From positions 1-64,000 of the forward strand of contig NZ_NWUO01000005.1 in the NCBI RefSeq assembly GCF_002895925.1: a stretch of 64,000 nt of DNA. Direction: 5' to 3'. The position numbers and the translations under genes were made by a program. Below are positions 8,037-22,647 of this stretch, piece by piece (the stretch's first letter is position 1; the number at the start of each line of letters is the position of its first letter). This DNA comes from Mixta theicola. GTDB taxonomy: Bacteria; Pseudomonadota; Gammaproteobacteria; Enterobacterales; Enterobacteriaceae. Below the pieces are notes generated by a model. It was not told the origin of the DNA, did not search any database, and saw only the letters and a program-made list of their open reading frames with translations.

Positions 8037-8170
8037 GAAAACAGAGGTGCGTGGCCGCAAAGCGCCTGCATTCTTCGCCTCCAGCTAATCAGCAGTCTGC
8101 TGCGGGGCGTGCAAATCAGGGCGTTCGGGGCAGTTTTGTCAGAAATAATTGCCAGCCGGAGAAACAAGAT

Positions 8171-8929
8171 GTGGAAAGAATAATGGACAAGCCGCTGATC
8201 GGCGTGGTGATGTGCCATACGGTAAAAGAGGGGCATCCCGCCTGGGTGCTTTATCAAAAATATCTCGATGCGATTATGGATGCCGGCGGCGTTGCCATCG
8301 CTCTGCCCCACCGGCCTGGGCTGGGCGAGGCCATTGCCCAGCGTACGCTGGGGCTGCTTGACGGCCTGCTGTTATCCGGCAGCCCCAGCAATATTGAGCC
8401 CTGGCGCTATGGCGCGTCAGGAGAAGAGGAAAAGGCCGATCCGGGGCGCGATGAGCTGACGCTGGCGCTGATCCCGCAGGCGCTGAAGTTGCGGCTTCCG
8501 CTACTGGCGATCTGCCGTGGCATGCAGGAGCTGGTCGTGGCCGCTGGCGGCACGCTAAACCGTCAGCTGCCCAGTGAAAAGGTGCGGCATTGTGCCGACA
8601 CCGATGCGCCTCTGGCAGAGCAATATGCGCCAGCGCATCCTATCCAGCTGACGGCCGACGGCCAGCTGGCGCGTCTGCTGGGCGGCGTCGCGTCGCTACA
8701 GGTTAATTCGCTGCATAAGCAGGGCATTCAGGATGTCGGCCCCCGGCTGCAGGCTGAGGCAACCGCGGAAGATGGCGTGATTGAAGCCGTCAGCGTTCCC
8801 GACCATCCGTTTGCCATTGGCGTTCAGTGGCACCCGGAATGGCGCTACCAGGATTCCGACGCCTCATCGCGGCTGTTTGCGGCATTTATCCACGCCTGTC
8901 ATCAATATCGCAAGGAAAAACGGCTATGA
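8171..8929 (+). CDS. puuD: Gamma-glutamyl-GABA hydrolase
   Basis: PuuD frees GABA from gamma-glutamyl-GABA. It is a class-I glutamine-amidotransferase-like hydrolase: LSGSPSNIEPW (oxyanion region), AICRGMQELVVAAGG (nucleophile Cys near residue 115), VNSLHKQG and FAIGVQWHPEW (His/Glu of the triad). The start is taken as the GTG at 8171 (VERIMDKPLIG), parallel to the E. coli MENIMNN start, with GGAG about 10 bases upstream. The ATG at 8183 is the alternative. The open frame extends further upstream, but the extra residues do not look like the family. It overlaps puuR by 4 bases (ATGA). Confidence 0.92.
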   Translation: MERIMDKPLIGVVMCHTVKEGHPAWVLYQKYLDAIMDAGGVAIALPHRPGLGEAIAQRTLGLLDGLLLSGSPSNIEPWRYGASGEEEKADPGRDELTLALIPQALKLRLPLLAICRGMQELVVAAGGTLNRQLPSEKVRHCADTDAPLAEQYAPAHPIQLTADGQLARLLGGVASLQVNSLHKQGIQDVGPRLQAEATAEDGVIEAVSVPDHPFAIGVQWHPEWRYQDSDASSRLFAAFIHACHQYRKEKRL

Positions 8930-9483
8930 ACGAAGCCACTCTCGCCCCCGGACGACGTCTGTCTCAAATCCGGCAAGAGTTAGGTTTGTCGCAGCGGCGC
9001 GTTGCTGAGCTCGCCGGTCTGACGCACAGCGCCATCAGCACCATTGAACAGGATAAGGTCAGCCCGGCCGTCAGTACGCTGCAAAAGCTGCTAACGGTTT
9101 ACGGGCTGTCGCTGTCGGAATTTTTCTCGGAGACGGTAAAAAATACGCCGCCGAAAATCGTTATCGAGCCGCATGAACTGATTGATATTGGCAGCCAGGG
9201 CGTCTCACTGAAGCTTATCCATAACGGCAGCGCCAGTCATAATCTGGCGATGCTGCTGGAAACCTATCAGCCGGGATCGACCACCGGCGAAAAAATTCGC
9301 CATCCGGGCGAGGAGACCGGCACGCTGCTGGAGGGCGAAATCACCCTGACCATCAGCGGGCAGCGCTATCAGCTGTATGCCGGTCAAAGTTACGTTATCG
9401 ATACCGGCCAGCCGCACAGCTTCAGTAATACCTCAAATCGGGTCTGTCGTATTGTCAGCGCCCACACGCCCGCTAATTTTTAG
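8926..9483 (+). CDS. puuR: PuuR transcriptional repressor
   Basis: The 185-residue regulator has an N-terminal HTH_XRE domain (GRRLSQIRQELGLSQRRVAELAGLTHSAIST) and a C-terminal cupin domain (PGEETGTLLEGEITLTISG, DTGQPHSF) expected to bind putrescine. In E. coli PuuR represses the puu genes and is relieved by putrescine. The start ATG overlaps the puuD stop (ATGA), so the two are translationally coupled. The AAGGAAAAACGGCT upstream region supplies a Shine-Dalgarno. Its likely targets are the two boxes in the puuA-puuD gap. Confidence 0.93.
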   Translation: MNEATLAPGRRLSQIRQELGLSQRRVAELAGLTHSAISTIEQDKVSPAVSTLQKLLTVYGLSLSEFFSETVKNTPPKIVIEPHELIDIGSQGVSLKLIHNGSASHNLAMLLETYQPGSTTGEKIRHPGEETGTLLEGEITLTISGQRYQLYAGQSYVIDTGQPHSFSNTSNRVCRIVSAHTPANF

Positions 9484-9500
9484 CGCCTAAGGAGACCGCA

Positions 9501-10778
9501 GTGAATTATGTGGATAGCTATTACGCCGCAACGGTTAATCCGCATCAGCCCTGGCCGCAGCTGAATGGCTCGGTACAGTGCGATGTGTGCATTATCGGCG
9601 CCGGATTTACCGGTCTCTCTTCAGCGCTGTTTTTAACCGAAGCGGGCTATGAGGTGGTGGTGCTGGAGGCGGCGCGCGTCGGCTACGGCGCCAGCGGACG
9701 CAACGGTGGCCAGGTGGTGAACTCCTACAGCCGCGATATTAACGTGATTGAGCAGCGCTACGGCGCAGACGCGGCGCGAATGCTGGGCAGTATGATGTTT
9801 GAGGGCGCCGATATTATTCGCGATCGTATCGATCGCTACGCCATTGACTGCGACTATCGTCCCGGCGGCATTTTCGCCGCGCTGAACGCGCGCCAGATGG
9901 AGCACCTGCGCACGCAGCAGCGTCTGTGGGAGCGCTACGGCAACCATCAGCTGGAGCTGCTGGATGAGCGCGGCATCCGGCGCGCCATCGCTACCGAGCG
10001 CTATGTCGGCGGGCTGCTGGATCGGCGCGGCGGTCATCTGCATCCGTTAAATCTGGCGCTGGGCGAAGCGGAAGCGATACGCCGTCACGGCGGGCGGATT
10101 TATGAACAGTCGGCGGTCGAAAAAGTGATTTACGGCGCACCCAATCTGGTTAAAACCGCGCGTGGCGACGTAAGCGCTAAATTTGTTATTTTTGCCGGTA
10201 ACGCCTATCTTGCGCCGGAGCTGGAGCCGCGTCTGAGCCGTAAAAGCATGCCCTGCGGCTCACAGATCGTCACCACCGAACCTCTCAGCGCGGATCGGGC
10301 GCTGTCGCTGCTGCCGGATAATTACTGCGTCGAGGATTGTAACTACCTGCTGGACTATTTCCGCTTAACCGCGGATAACCGGCTGCTGTACGGCGGCGGC
10401 GTGGTCTACGGCGCACGTGAACCGCAAAATATCGCCGCGCTGATCCGGCCCAAGCTGCTGAAAACGTTTCCGCAGCTGCAAAATGTTAAGCTGAGCCACT
10501 GCTGGAGCGGCAACTTTTTGCTGACGCTGTCGCGCATGCCGCAGCTGGGGCGGCTGGATAAGCAGGTTTATTACATTCAGGGCGACAGCGGACACGGCGT
10601 CACCTTTACCCATCTGGCGGGCAAGCTGGTGGCAGAAACGCTACGCGGCGACGCCGAACGCTTCGATGCGTTCGCCCGCCTGCCGCATCTGCCCTTCCCC
10701 GGCGGGCGGCGTTTTAAAGTGCCGCTGACCGCCGTCGGCGCCGCCTGGTATGCGCTGCGCGATCGGCTTGGCGTGTAA
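9501..10778 (+). CDS. puuB: Gamma-glutamylputrescine oxidase
   Basis: PuuB is an FAD-dependent DAO-family oxidase that turns gamma-glutamylputrescine into gamma-glutamyl-aminobutyraldehyde plus H2O2. The dinucleotide motif CIIGAGFTGLSSALFL lies at about residues 31-46, followed by GYGASGRNGGQVVNSYSRD. Family sequence continues to the C-terminal GDSGHGVTFTHLAGK. The 425-residue length and the RDRLGV end match E. coli PuuB. The start is a GTG at 9501 with AAGGAG seven bases upstream. It follows puuR directly; the puuC aldehyde dehydrogenase that sits between puuR and puuB in E. coli is missing here. Confidence 0.94.
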   Translation: MNYVDSYYAATVNPHQPWPQLNGSVQCDVCIIGAGFTGLSSALFLTEAGYEVVVLEAARVGYGASGRNGGQVVNSYSRDINVIEQRYGADAARMLGSMMFEGADIIRDRIDRYAIDCDYRPGGIFAALNARQMEHLRTQQRLWERYGNHQLELLDERGIRRAIATERYVGGLLDRRGGHLHPLNLALGEAEAIRRHGGRIYEQSAVEKVIYGAPNLVKTARGDVSAKFVIFAGNAYLAPELEPRLSRKSMPCGSQIVTTEPLSADRALSLLPDNYCVEDCNYLLDYFRLTADNRLLYGGGVVYGAREPQNIAALIRPKLLKTFPQLQNVKLSHCWSGNFLLTLSRMPQLGRLDKQVYYIQGDSGHGVTFTHLAGKLVAETLRGDAERFDAFARLPHLPFPGGRRFKVPLTAVGAAWYALRDRLGV

Positions 10779-10789
10779 CCGTCGGTGGG

Positions 10790-11614
10790 TTAACCCAACG
10801 GCATGGTCGCCGGATCGGGATAACGGTACTCAAAACCCAGCTCATCGCAGATTTTATTGCCATCGATAATTTTGCCGTTTTTATTGCCGTCGGCGGCAAA
10901 GGTCGGCGGCGTTAATCCCAGCTGCTGGGCCGCCGCCGGATAAAACTGCTGACGAGCCGGATGCGCCGGCGCGCTAAGGTTATAGATATGGCCGCCTTTC
11001 GGCGTTTGCAGCAGCAGAGTAATCGCCGCCACCACATCGTCCAGATGCACCAGATTCACCCCCTGTTCGCCGTCCGGCAGGTCGGTTTTACCGGCAAGGA
11101 AGCGTCCCGGATGACGCTGCGGCCCCACCAGCCCGGAAAGACGCAGAATATCGACCGAGGTGCCCGGCAGATCGTGCAGCCAGTTCTCCAGCTCCACCAG
11201 CGTTTGTCCGGCGGCGGTCACCGGTTGCAGCGGGCTATGCTCTTTCAGCACGCCCGCGCCGTTGCCGTAAACCGACGTTGAACTGGTGAAGATAATGCGC
11301 GGCACGTTAAACGCCAGCGCGCTATCGACCAGGTTTTGCACCGCACGCAGGTAATTTTCGCCGCCTTCTGCCGTCCGGCTGGCCGGTAAGGTTAACACCA
11401 GCGCATCCACCGACAGCAGCGCCGCCAGCGCATCCGCATCACATTCCAGCTCCGGGGTCAGCAGTAGCTGACAGCTGGCGATCCCGCACATGCGCGCCGC
11501 CTCGACGCCGTCCGGCGTGGTTTTACTGCCGGTTACCTGCCAGCCGCGCGCCGTTAACGCCGTTGCCAGCGGCATCCCCAGCCATCCCAGACCTACAATC
11601 GCGACTTTTTTCAT
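10790..11614 (-). CDS. yeeZ: YeeZ-type NAD(P)-dependent epimerase/dehydratase-like protein
   Basis: The 274-residue product is of the SDR superfamily with an N-terminal Rossmann motif (VAIVGLGWLGMPLA), a central IIFTSSTSVYGNG segment and a predicted substrate-binding half. Length and location beside hisL match E. coli YeeZ, whose substrate is unknown. The start ATG at 11614 has AGGAG seven bases upstream; the longer open frame to 11728 has no such site. It is convergent with puuB, 11 bases apart. A 12-bp palindrome (TGGGTTAACCCA, 10786-10797) sits across its stop codon. Confidence 0.88.
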   Translation of the reverse strand: MKKVAIVGLGWLGMPLATALTARGWQVTGSKTTPDGVEAARMCGIASCQLLLTPELECDADALAALLSVDALVLTLPASRTAEGGENYLRAVQNLVDSALAFNVPRIIFTSSTSVYGNGAGVLKEHSPLQPVTAAGQTLVELENWLHDLPGTSVDILRLSGLVGPQRHPGRFLAGKTDLPDGEQGVNLVHLDDVVAAITLLLQTPKGGHIYNLSAPAHPARQQFYPAAAQQLGLTPPTFAADGNKNGKIIDGNKICDELGFEYRYPDPATMPLG

Positions 11615-11721
11615 TTCTGCTCCTGATGCTTCAGCTTGATTCAATAAGGCTACGTCACGCCTCGCAGCGTGACAATCTTCCGGCGCGCAAAAAGAGATTT
11701 TCCTGGCCGGTGAAAAAACGG

Positions 11722-11750
11722 TTGCCAATGCGCGTTATCTCCGCTAGGTT
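11722..11750 (+). promoter_or_regulatory. Probable his operon promoter
   Basis: TTGCCA (11722-11727) and TAGGTT (11745-11750) are 17 bases apart and lie about 36 bases upstream of the hisL start. This is the right place for the primary his promoter. No other good pair was seen. Confidence 0.5.
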
Positions 11751-11786
11751 AACCGACAGGCAAATGAATATACATGCAGAGAAATT

Positions 11787-11834
11787 ATGACACGCGTTCA
11801 GTTCAACCATCATCACCACCATCATCCTGACTAG
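11787..11834 (+). CDS. hisL: his operon leader peptide
   Basis: The 15-residue peptide [15 protein letters not shown] contains six consecutive histidines (E. coli has seven). When charged His-tRNA is scarce, the ribosome stalls on these codons and prevents formation of the downstream attenuator hairpin. Confidence 0.97.
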   Translation: MTRVQFNHHHHHHPD

Positions 11835-11852
11835 TCTTTCAGGCGATGTGTG

Positions 11853-11930
11853 CTGGAAGACGTTTAGGATCTTCCAGTGGTGCAGAGCGCAAATGGCCCC
11901 CGGAAGATCGTCTTCCGGGGGCTTTTTTTT
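11853..11930 (+). promoter_or_regulatory. his attenuator: pause hairpin and terminator
   Basis: CTGGAAGA (11853-11860) pairs with TCTTCCAG (11870-11877), the pause hairpin. GCCCCCGGAAGA (11896-11907) pairs with TCTTCCGGGGGC (11911-11922) and is followed by eight T, the terminator. The second arm of the first hairpin (TCTTCC) can also pair with GGAAGA of the terminator stem, giving the alternative antiterminator. Together with hisL this is a complete attenuation module. Confidence 0.93.
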
Positions 11931-11974
11931 GGCTGACTGCAACAGACCGGATAAATGACATGAGGACTGGAGAG

Positions 11975-12874
11975 ATGTTAGATAACACCCGTTTACGCAT
12001 AGCTATGCAAAAATCTGGCCGTTTAAGCGATGAATCACGCGAGCTTCTGGCGCGCTGCGGCATTAAAATTAACCTGCAACAACAGCGCCTGATCGCCTTC
12101 GCTGAAAATATGCCTATCGATATTTTGCGCGTGCGTGATGATGATATTCCCGGTCTGGTGATGGACGGCGTGGTAGATCTCGGCATTATTGGCGAAAACG
12201 TGCTGGAAGAAGAACTGCTGACCCGCCGCGCGCAGGGTGAAGATCCGCGCTACTTTACCCTGCGTCGCCTCGATTTCGGCGGCTGCCGTCTGTCGCTGGC
12301 GATGCCGGTTGATGATGAATATACCGGCGTTCAGTGCCTGCAAAACTCGCGCATCGCCACCTCCTACCCTCACCTGCTGAAACAGTATCTTGATAAACAG
12401 GGCGTCGCCTTTAAATCCTGTCTGCTGAATGGCTCCGTTGAAGTCGCGCCGCGCGCCGGTCTGGCCGATGCGATCTGCGATCTGGTTTCTACCGGCGCCA
12501 CGCTGGAAGCCAACGGCCTGCGTGAAGTGGAAGTGATTTATCGCTCGAAAGCGGTGCTTATCCAGCGTGACGGCGAGCTGTCGGCGGCGAAGCAGGAGCT
12601 GGTGGACAAGCTGATGACGCGTATTCAGGGCGTCATTAAAGCGCGTGAGTCGAAATACATTATGCTGCACGCGCCGAGCGAGCGGCTGGAAGAAGTGATT
12701 GCGCTGCTGCCGGGCGCTGAGCGTCCGACGGTGCTGCCGCTGGCGGGCGATCAAAGCCGTCTGGCGATGCACATGGTCAGCAGCGAAACGCTGTTCTGGG
12801 AAACCATGGAAAAATTAAAGGCGCTGGGTGCCAGTTCCATTCTGGTGTTGCCAATTGAGAAGATGATGGAGTAA
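11975..12874 (+). CDS. hisG: ATP phosphoribosyltransferase
   Basis: HisG joins ATP and PRPP, the first and feedback-inhibited step of histidine synthesis. The 299-residue long-form enzyme matches E. coli nearly throughout: [26 protein letters not shown], the PRPP-binding [14 protein letters not shown], and a C-terminal ACT-like regulatory domain ending [12 protein letters not shown]. The start was set at the ATG at 11975 ([10 protein letters not shown]), with a GGAG-type site upstream. The open frame continues to 11846 through the attenuator but that part is not coding. Confidence 0.97.
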   Translation: MLDNTRLRIAMQKSGRLSDESRELLARCGIKINLQQQRLIAFAENMPIDILRVRDDDIPGLVMDGVVDLGIIGENVLEEELLTRRAQGEDPRYFTLRRLDFGGCRLSLAMPVDDEYTGVQCLQNSRIATSYPHLLKQYLDKQGVAFKSCLLNGSVEVAPRAGLADAICDLVSTGATLEANGLREVEVIYRSKAVLIQRDGELSAAKQELVDKLMTRIQGVIKARESKYIMLHAPSERLEEVIALLPGAERPTVLPLAGDQSRLAMHMVSSETLFWETMEKLKALGASSILVLPIEKMME

Positions 12875-12878
12875 TGCC

Positions 12879-18418
<5,540 letters not shown>

Positions 18419-18425
<7 letters not shown>

Positions 18426-19033
18426 CACAACAGCAGCTTTCCCGTCTGGACTGGGAAAAAACCGGCGGCATGATGCCGGTTATTGTCCAACATCAGGTAT
18501 CCGGCGAAGTATTAATGCACGGCTATATGAATCCTGAAGCGCTGGAAAAAACACTGCGCGAACAGAAAGTGACTTTCTGGTCGCGTACCAAACAGCGCCT
18601 GTGGACCAAAGGCGAGACCTCCGGTCATTTCCTGAACGTGGTTAGCGTAACGCCCGACTGCGATAACGATACGCTACTGGTGCTGGCGCAGCCGGTTGGC
18701 CCAACCTGTCATCTTGGCACCTCCAGCTGTTTTTCTCCCGCAGCAGCAGACTGGACGTTTCTTTATCAGCTGGAACAGCTGCTGGCGGAGCGCAAGCAGG
18801 CCGATCCCGACAGCTCTTATACCGCCAGGCTTTACGCCAGCGGCACCAAGCGCATTGCGCAGAAAGTGGGCGAAGAAGGCGTCGAGACCGCGCTGGCCGC
18901 CACGGTTAACGATCGCCATGAGCTGACGAACGAAGCCTCTGACCTGCTCTATCACCTGCTGGTACTGTTACAGGATCAGGATCTCGACCTGAGCGCGATT
19001 ATCAATAATCTGCGCGCGCGCCATAAGGCGTAA
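18419..19033 (+). CDS. hisI: Bifunctional phosphoribosyl-AMP cyclohydrolase / phosphoribosyl-ATP pyrophosphatase
   Basis: The 204-residue HisIE fusion does steps 2 and 3 of the pathway. The N-terminal cyclohydrolase part has [18 protein letters not shown] and the zinc-binding DCDNDTLL and [12 protein letters not shown]. The C-terminal MazG-like pyrophosphatase has [12 protein letters not shown] and [14 protein letters not shown]. The start is GTG at 18419, inside the end of hisF. It is the last gene of the operon, followed by a terminator. Confidence 0.95.
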
Positions 19034-19036
19034 TAC

Positions 19037-19065
19037 AAAAAACCCGGCTCAGGCCGGTTTTTTTA
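19037..19065. terminator. Bidirectional terminator hisI / wzz
   Basis: AAAAACCCGGC-ctca-GGCCGGTTTTTTT forms a GC stem flanked by A- and T-runs. It sits between the convergent hisI and wzz stops and can serve both. Confidence 0.85.
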
Positions 19066-20085
19066 TCAGACAGACGGTTTGCGCTGTCGGTAAGTCGAGG
19101 CCATATTGCGCCCCAGTACCACCGCAGAGCCAACCACCCCGCCCAGCAGCACCGCCAGCACCAGCGTCAGGCCGCGCTTCGGACTGTCGCGACGGACAGG
19201 CAAATCAGGTTCCATGATATAGCGGAAGGACTGCAGGTTATCGACCTGGATTTTCAGGTCTTTAATCAACCGCAACGCGCGCTGGGTAGCGTAATAGCTA
19301 TCATCCAGCGGCAACGGTCTGGTCGCTTCGTTAGCAATCGATGAGGAAAGCGCCTTCGTGCCCAGCAGATAGAGCGTATCATCCGATAAAAATTCCGCCT
19401 GAGTCAGCTGCGAAGTGGTAATGCCAGAGCCTTCAGCCACCTTCAGCGCCTGTTTTAACGCTTCGATACGCTGCTGTTTTTTATCTTCCGCCACCTTCAG
19501 CTGTGAGGTCAGCGAGTCGTTTAGCTCACGTGTTTTCACCGCCATATTACGCTTAATATCCGTGCCGTAATCAGCCACCACTTCGTTATTCACCAGCTTA
19601 ATAAAATGCGTAACCTGCGCCTGCGCCTCTTGCGCCGTTTGCGCGGTGAACTTAACGCTTAGCGGGTCAGGCTGGCCTGCGGTAACGGGGGAGATTTTTA
19701 AATCCAGCGGCTCATCCAGATTCTGCAGAGCGCCGGAAAGCGCGTAGGCGGACGCGCTAAAGCGGTTAAAGAGCTGATGCTGCAGCTCCGCCACGCCGGG
19801 CTTATCCTGAGGAAACTGAGAATAAAGAACGTTAAGCGCGGCGTTGTAGTTTGCGACCTGGCCCGCGCTGGGCTGGGTAACGATCGCTTCCGACGTCCAT
19901 TTTTCTTTGGCAAAGAAGATATAAACTGCAGCCAGTAACAGAAACAGGATCACGGTGGCAATAATGCTCTTTTTACCGCCCCACAGCTGAGCCATAACAT
20001 CCAGCAGGTCAAGCTCATCATCATTGTTATAAAAGGTCTGACGAAGTAAAGACTGATCCGTAGTTGTTTTATTTTCTTGGTTCAT
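19066..20085 (-). CDS. wzzB: O-antigen chain length determinant Wzz
   Basis: This inner-membrane polysaccharide co-polymerase sets the modal length of the O chain made by Wzy. It has 339 residues: a first membrane segment at about 41-59 (IIATVILFLLLAAVYIFF), a long periplasmic helical part with coiled-coil character (VKTRELNDSLTSQLKVAEDKKQQRIEAL, here 19 residues at a time), and a second membrane segment near 308-326 preceded by the Pro-rich PVRRDSPKRG typical of Wzz. The gene stands between hisI and gnd. ugd, often found in this interval in E. coli, is absent from the window. The ribosome-binding site is weak. Confidence 0.9.
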   Translation of the reverse strand: MNQENKTTTDQSLLRQTFYNNDDELDLLDVMAQLWGGKKSIIATVILFLLLAAVYIFFAKEKWTSEAIVTQPSAGQVANYNAALNVLYSQFPQDKPGVAELQHQLFNRFSASAYALSGALQNLDEPLDLKISPVTAGQPDPLSVKFTAQTAQEAQAQVTHFIKLVNNEVVADYGTDIKRNMAVKTRELNDSLTSQLKVAEDKKQQRIEALKQALKVAEGSGITTSQLTQAEFLSDDTLYLLGTKALSSSIANEATRPLPLDDSYYATQRALRLIKDLKIQVDNLQSFRYIMEPDLPVRRDSPKRGLTLVLAVLLGGVVGSAVVLGRNMASTYRQRKPSV

Positions 20086-20181
20086 GTTTCTGGTATGTCC
20101 AACTGATTAATTAAAAATCGAAATGATAAACGCCAGGAAGAAAACAATAGCAAAAGGATGGGTAAAGAGTTATCTGAAAAC

Positions 20182-20213
20182 AAAAAAAAACCTCCCCGTG
20201 GGAGGTTTTTTAA
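20182..20213. terminator. Terminator after gnd
   Basis: AAAAACCTCC-ccgtg-GGAGGTTTTTT is a perfect stem flanked by A9 and T6 tracts. It lies just past the gnd stop. It is bidirectional in form, but only gnd (minus strand) reads into it. Confidence 0.85.
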
Positions 20214-20223
20214 GCAAAACGGA

Positions 20224-21630
20224 TCAGTCCAGCCACTCAGTGTGGAAGACGCCGTCTTTGTCGGTACGCTTATAGGTATGCGCGCCGAAGTAGTCACGCT
20301 GCGCCTGGATCAGGTTCGCCGGCAGCACCGCAGAACGGTAGCTGTCATAGTAGGCGATTGCCGCGGAGAAGGTCGGAGTTGGGATACCGTTCTGCACCGC
20401 ATAGGCCACCACGTCGCGCAGCGCCTGCTGATACTCATCGGCGATATTTTTGAAGTAAGGCGCCAGCAGCAGGTTAGCAATATCCGGCGTATCTTTGTAG
20501 GCATCGGTGATTTTCTGCAGGAACTGCGCGCGAATGATGCAGCCAGCACGGAAGATTTTAGCGATTTCGCCGTAGTTCAGATCCCAGCTGTACTCACTGG
20601 AAGCCGCTTTCAGCTGTGAGAAGCCCTGCGCATAAGAGACGATTTTACCCAGATAGAGCGCGCGACGCACTTTCTCGATAAATTCCGCTTTATCGCCGCT
20701 GAACGTCTGAGCAGCCGGGCCGCTTAACACTTTGGCAGCAGCAACGCGCTGGGTTTTCAGAGAAGAGAGGTAGCGGGCAAAAACGGATTCGGTGATCAGC
20801 GACAGCGGCTCGCCAAGATCCAGAGAGCTCTGGCTGGTCCACTTACCGGTGCCTTTGTTCGCTGCTTCATCCAGAATCACATCAACCAGGTAGTTACCCT
20901 CTTCATCTTTTTTAGTGAAGATGTCTTTGGTGATGTCGATCAGGTAGCTGCTCAGCTCGCCTTCGTTCCACTCGCTGAAGGTCTTCGCCAGATCTTCGTT
21001 GCTCAGGCCCAGGGCGTTTTTCAGCAGTGAGTAAGCTTCAGCAATCAGCTGCATATCGCCATACTCAATGCCGTTATGCACCATCTTCACATAGTGACCG
21101 GCGCCGTCCGGACCGATATAGGTGACGCAAGCCTCGCCTTCGGCACGCGCGGCGATTTTGTCCAGAATCGGCGCAACCAGCTCGTAAGCTTCTTTCTGAC
21201 CGCCAGGCATAATGGAAGGCCCTTTCAGCGCGCCCTCTTCGCCACCGGAAACGCCGGTACCGATAAAGTTGAAGCCTTGCTCAGAAAGCTCTTTGTTACG
21301 GCGAATGGTGTCTTTATAGAAGGTGTTACCACCGTCGATCAGAATATCGCCTTTATCCAGATGCGGCGTCAGTGAGGCGATAGTTTTATCAGTCGCTTCG
21401 CCCGCCTGCACCATCAGCAGGATACGGCGCGGTTTTTCCAGCGAATCAACAAACTCTTCGATGCTGTAATAAGGCGCGAGTTTTTTGCCCGGATTTTCGG
21501 CGATAACTTCATCAGTTTTTTCCCGAGAACGGTTGAAGATAGATACAGTGTAGCCGCGGCTCTCAATGTTAAGTGCCAGGTTACGGCCCATCACTGCCAT
21601 ACCTACAACGCCGATCTGTTGCTTGGACAT
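20224..21630 (-). CDS. gnd: 6-phosphogluconate dehydrogenase, decarboxylating
   Basis: Gnd makes ribulose-5-phosphate, CO2 and NADPH in the pentose phosphate pathway. The 468-residue enzyme shows the N-terminal NADP-binding [15 protein letters not shown], the substrate motif [16 protein letters not shown], catalytic [11 protein letters not shown] and the C-terminal [20 protein letters not shown] lies seven bases before the ATG. In enterobacteria gnd borders the O-antigen locus and is a frequent recombination point. Codon and base use here match the backbone, in contrast to the AT-rich genes that begin 100 bases upstream. Confidence 0.98.
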   Translation of the reverse strand: MSKQQIGVVGMAVMGRNLALNIESRGYTVSIFNRSREKTDEVIAENPGKKLAPYYSIEEFVDSLEKPRRILLMVQAGEATDKTIASLTPHLDKGDILIDGGNTFYKDTIRRNKELSEQGFNFIGTGVSGGEEGALKGPSIMPGGQKEAYELVAPILDKIAARAEGEACVTYIGPDGAGHYVKMVHNGIEYGDMQLIAEAYSLLKNALGLSNEDLAKTFSEWNEGELSSYLIDITKDIFTKKDEEGNYLVDVILDEAANKGTGKWTSQSSLDLGEPLSLITESVFARYLSSLKTQRVAAAKVLSGPAAQTFSGDKAEFIEKVRRALYLGKIVSYAQGFSQLKAASSEYSWDLNYGEIAKIFRAGCIIRAQFLQKITDAYKDTPDIANLLLAPYFKNIADEYQQALRDVVAYAVQNGIPTPTFSAAIAYYDSYRSAVLPANLIQAQRDYFGAHTYKRTDKDGVFHTEWLD

Positions 21631-21732
21631 TATTTACTCCTGTCAGGTGTGGTCACCGCGCTTAGCGCGGATTAAATATGTCTTTAAGTTAACTTATGAT
21701 TGATACAATAGTTAAACAGATTATGCCTTAAA

Positions 21733-22647
21733 CTACTTTTTAGCCCCAGGCTTAAATTGTTCAGTATTATTTAAACTACCTGAATCCCAGAAGGCACGCC
21801 AGATTATCCTGAATTGCGAAAATTGCCTTTTTATTGCACAGGTGGCGGCATAACCTAAGGCAAGCGCTATTGGTTTATTTCTAACCAAAATATTAAGGCC
21901 ATATTTTTTATGAAGGTAAAAAATATTTCGTAACATAAAGTAGCCTTTCCATGACAATAGATCGTTTTCTTGATTATTGATTAACAAACGATAGGCTTTA
22001 GCCTTTAAGTTACACTGGATTTTTATGCCTGCTCTCTTCGCTTTAATTGCATATTCAATATCATCGCAAAATATGAAAAAGCGCGGATCGGGAAAGCCAA
22101 TTTTCTCTACTACCGATCTTGCTATCAACGGCCCTTCAAAGGGAATAGCCTCGATATCTATAAGGTTATCGACAGGTTTATTCTCTCTTAAATAGTCCTT
22201 GATTGCGATACCCTTTGGATTTAGCTTAAAAGGGCTGGACATATCATAAGTAAGGGGAGAAAGCTCCGCTACTGATTCATCAAGGTTATACCTTACTGGT
22301 TGCGCGATGCCTGTTACATTATCCCGCAATAATAACGCAAGGCAGTCATGAGCAGGCATTAAATCATCATCCATCAGCCAAAGGTAGTCATACTTATATT
22401 TTTCCGCCTCTTGGAACCCGAAGTGAAAACCACCCGCCCCGCCTAAATTACCGCCGGTATTTTTATATTCAATAATGTCATTAAGCTGCCCATCAATATA
22501 TTCACAGGTGCCGTCGCTGCTATTATTATCTATTATAAGTACTTTTTCCAACGGATAACTTTGGTTAGCGACAGCATCAATAACTTTTTTGAGCAACTCT
22601 TTCCGGTTATAAGTAACAATTACTGCGATAACCTTTTTATTCATCAC
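21733..22647 (-). CDS. GT2-family glycosyltransferase, probable galactofuranosyltransferase
   Basis: The 304-residue protein has a GT-A fold: VIAVIVTYNRKELLKKVIDA, IIDNNSSDGTCEYID and the metal-binding DDD at 93-95 (YDYLWLMDDDL). The GGAGGFHFGF stretch near 70 is typical of the GlfT/WbbI-like branch. It overlaps glf by 11 bases, so use of UDP-Galf as donor is the natural reading. It is the last gene of the O-antigen operon. Its base composition is markedly AT-rich. Donor and linkage are inferred from context only. Confidence 0.75.
   Translation of the reverse strand: MMNKKVIAVIVTYNRKELLKKVIDAVANQSYPLEKVLIIDNNSSDGTCEYIDGQLNDIIEYKNTGGNLGGAGGFHFGFQEAEKYKYDYLWLMDDDLMPAHDCLALLLRDNVTGIAQPVRYNLDESVAELSPLTYDMSSPFKLNPKGIAIKDYLRENKPVDNLIDIEAIPFEGPLIARSVVEKIGFPDPRFFIFCDDIEYAIKAKRAGIKIQCNLKAKAYRLLINNQENDLLSWKGYFMLRNIFYLHKKYGLNILVRNKPIALALGYAATCAIKRQFSQFRIIWRAFWDSGSLNNTEQFKPGAKK

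Noticed and set aside
10786-10797. Palindrome TGGGTTAACCCA as a puuB/yeeZ terminator
   Set aside because: No loop or U-run and it overlaps the yeeZ stop; it may be chance.
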